A stretch of DNA of 64,000 nucleotides, from positions 203,841-267,840 of the forward strand of contig JAQBOA010000053.1 in NCBI GenBank assembly GCA_028288305.1. The letters are read 5' to 3'. The position numbers and the translations under genes were made by a program. Positions within the stretch are counted from its first letter, which is position 1; each line of letters starts with the position of its first letter. Source of the DNA: Mucilaginibacter sp. (lineage in GTDB: Bacteria > Bacteroidota > Bacteroidia > Sphingobacteriales > Sphingobacteriaceae). The notes under the pieces were generated by a model. The model was not told the DNA's origin and did no database searches. It was given only the letters and a program-made list of their open reading frames with translations. This document shows, piece after piece, positions 63,268-64,000 of the stretch.

Positions 63268-63469
63268 ATGAAGAAGAAAAAACAAAAAATTCCCTCTTTT
63301 TTGCTTGCAAAAGAGAGGGTGGTCGAGCGAAGCAACGACCGGGTGAGTTAATTCGCCGAGCGACATTAGCGTTAATGCATTGCGGCGATGACTCACCCCA
63401 TCTACGCTGCGCTGGATGACCCTCTCTACGGCAAGCCGTAAAGAAGGTAAAAAAATAACTTATAAATAA
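63248..63469. repeat. Palindromic repeat flanked by a 20-bp direct duplication
   Basis: AAAAAATAACTTATAAATAA occurs at 63248-63267 (the end of the TolC-family gene) and again at 63450-63469. Between them lie ccctcttttttgcttgcaaa and agagagggtggtcgagcgaa, gatgactcaccccatctacg and ctggatgaccctctctacgg, a nested inverted repeat of about 180 bases. The arrangement suggests insertion with target duplication just at the gene's stop codon. Confidence 0.75.
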
Positions 63470-63527
63470 TTCAATAATTATATATCAATCACTAATTCAC
63501 TAAATCAATAATTCAACATTAAAAACC

Positions 63528-64000
63528 ATGATACGATTACAAAACATTGAAAAAGTATACCGCACAAGTACAGTGGAAACCTTAGCATTGAGCAGCATTA
63601 ACCTTGATATTGCAAAGGGTGAGTTCTTATCTGTAATGGGTCCATCTGGCTGCGGTAAAAGCACTTTGCTAAATATTATGGGGCTGCTAGATGCTCCGTC
63701 AAAAGGTCATATCAAAATTGATGATCAAAAGACAGATCATCTATCCGATAAACAGCTGGCTTCATTTCGGAATAAAAAACTTGGTTTCATTTTCCAAAGC
63801 TACCACCTTATTAACGATCTGCAGGTACTTGATAATGTGGAACTCCCATTACTTTATCGCGCAAGCACCGCTAAAGAAAGAAGAATGCTTGCAACTGAAG
63901 CGCTTGAAAAAGTTGGACTGGCTAATCGCGTAAAGCATTTTCCTAACCAGTTATCGGGCGGTCAAAAACAGCGTGTAGCCATTGCCAGAGCCATTGTAGG
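63528..64000 (+). CDS. ABC transporter ATP-binding protein, MacB/LolD type (5' part)
   Basis: The first 157 residues are visible; the gene continues beyond the window. Translation from ATG 63528 gives IRLQNIEKVYRTSTVETLAL, Walker A GPSGCGKST at residues 40-48, the Q-loop in GFIFQSYHLI, and the ABC signature LSGGQKQRVAIARA, all typical of the LolD/MacB-type ATPase subfamily. With the HlyD-type adaptor and TolC-type channel upstream it forms a tripartite exporter; one or more FtsX/MacB-type permease genes are expected next. Several small antisense or frame-shifted open frames in this stretch are shadows. Substrate unknown. Confidence 0.95.
   Translation, partial: MIRLQNIEKVYRTSTVETLALSSINLDIAKGEFLSVMGPSGCGKSTLLNIMGLLDAPSKGHIKIDDQKTDHLSDKQLASFRNKKLGFIFQSYHLINDLQVLDNVELPLLYRASTAKERRMLATEALEKVGLANRVKHFPNQLSGGQKQRVAIARAIV

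Noticed and set aside
1..64000. Pairing the FtsX-type permease at the left edge with the ABC ATPase at the right edge as one transporter
   Set aside because: They are more than 60 kb apart within the window; the ATPase gene is expected to be followed by its own permease.

Overview
The window reads as chromosome from a member of the Bacteroidota, most likely Sphingobacteriaceae close to Mucilaginibacter or Pedobacter. The evidence is a SusE/SusF-type remnant, Bacteroidota-style promoters (TTTG-N19-TAnnTTTG variants), weak or absent Shine-Dalgarno sites, a giant hybrid two-component sensor with a periplasmic propeller, many Tat or lipoprotein leaders on sugar oxidoreductases, and dense families of short palindromic repeats at gene ends. 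The genus is inferred from gene content and style, not proven. No rRNA, tRNA or CRISPR array was recognised.

Layout. 1-2.1 kb: end of a MacB/FtsX-type ABC permease, then citrate synthase. 2.2-5.2 kb: a decayed SusE/F-like gene, a complete IS4-family element (3306-4755) with 19-bp terminal inverted repeats and an 11-bp target duplication, and a DUF4242 gene. 5.4-6.2 kb: an orphan gp19-like contractile tail tube gene with a small upstream gene. 6.5-20.9 kb: a TolB-propeller/amidohydrolase fusion, a RelE/ParE toxin-antitoxin pair, RecQ, a DUF2807 protein, an ApbE-DUF2271 + PepSY pair, an M1 metallopeptidase, a YoeB-type pair whose toxin is frameshifted, and a DUF255 thioredoxin-like protein carrying an in-frame palindromic repeat. 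20.9-28.7 kb: SlyD-like FKBP, then a xylose locus (LacI-type regulator divergent from xylB-xylA-sodium symporter) and uxuA. 28.7-34.8 kb: a MORN/TonB-like protein, TPR histidine kinase, fatty acid desaturase and SulP transporter.

35.2-53.5 kb: a long co-directional block of about sixteen genes that looks like a periplasmic sugar-oxidation (3-keto-sugar) system. It has two GMC dehydrogenases, each with a C-x5-C-x3-C motif suggestive of a 3Fe-4S cluster, three gluconate-2-dehydrogenase subunit-3-like proteins, a lipoprotein cytochrome c, two Gfo/Idh/MocA oxidoreductases, four AP-endonuclease-2-type TIM-barrel isomerases, a DUF1080 (3-keto-disaccharide hydrolase fold) protein, two MFS transporters and a TolB-like protein. 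The inferred logic is that a sugar is oxidised outside the cytoplasm by GMC plus subunit 3, electrons go to the cytochrome, the keto-sugar is cleaved or rearranged by DUF1080 and TIM-barrel enzymes, and products are imported. There is no SusC/SusD pair. A 1.4-kaa propeller hybrid kinase lacking an AraC output domain follows, then a NIPSNAP/FAD-oxidoreductase pair.

60.3-64.0 kb: an efflux operon (HlyD-type adaptor, TolC-type channel, ABC ATPase running off the window) behind a well-formed sigma-54 -24/-12 promoter. Repeats are a theme of the window: one sits in frame inside a gene, one family supplies the stop codon of two unrelated proteins, and two copies lie between duplicated gene 3' ends.
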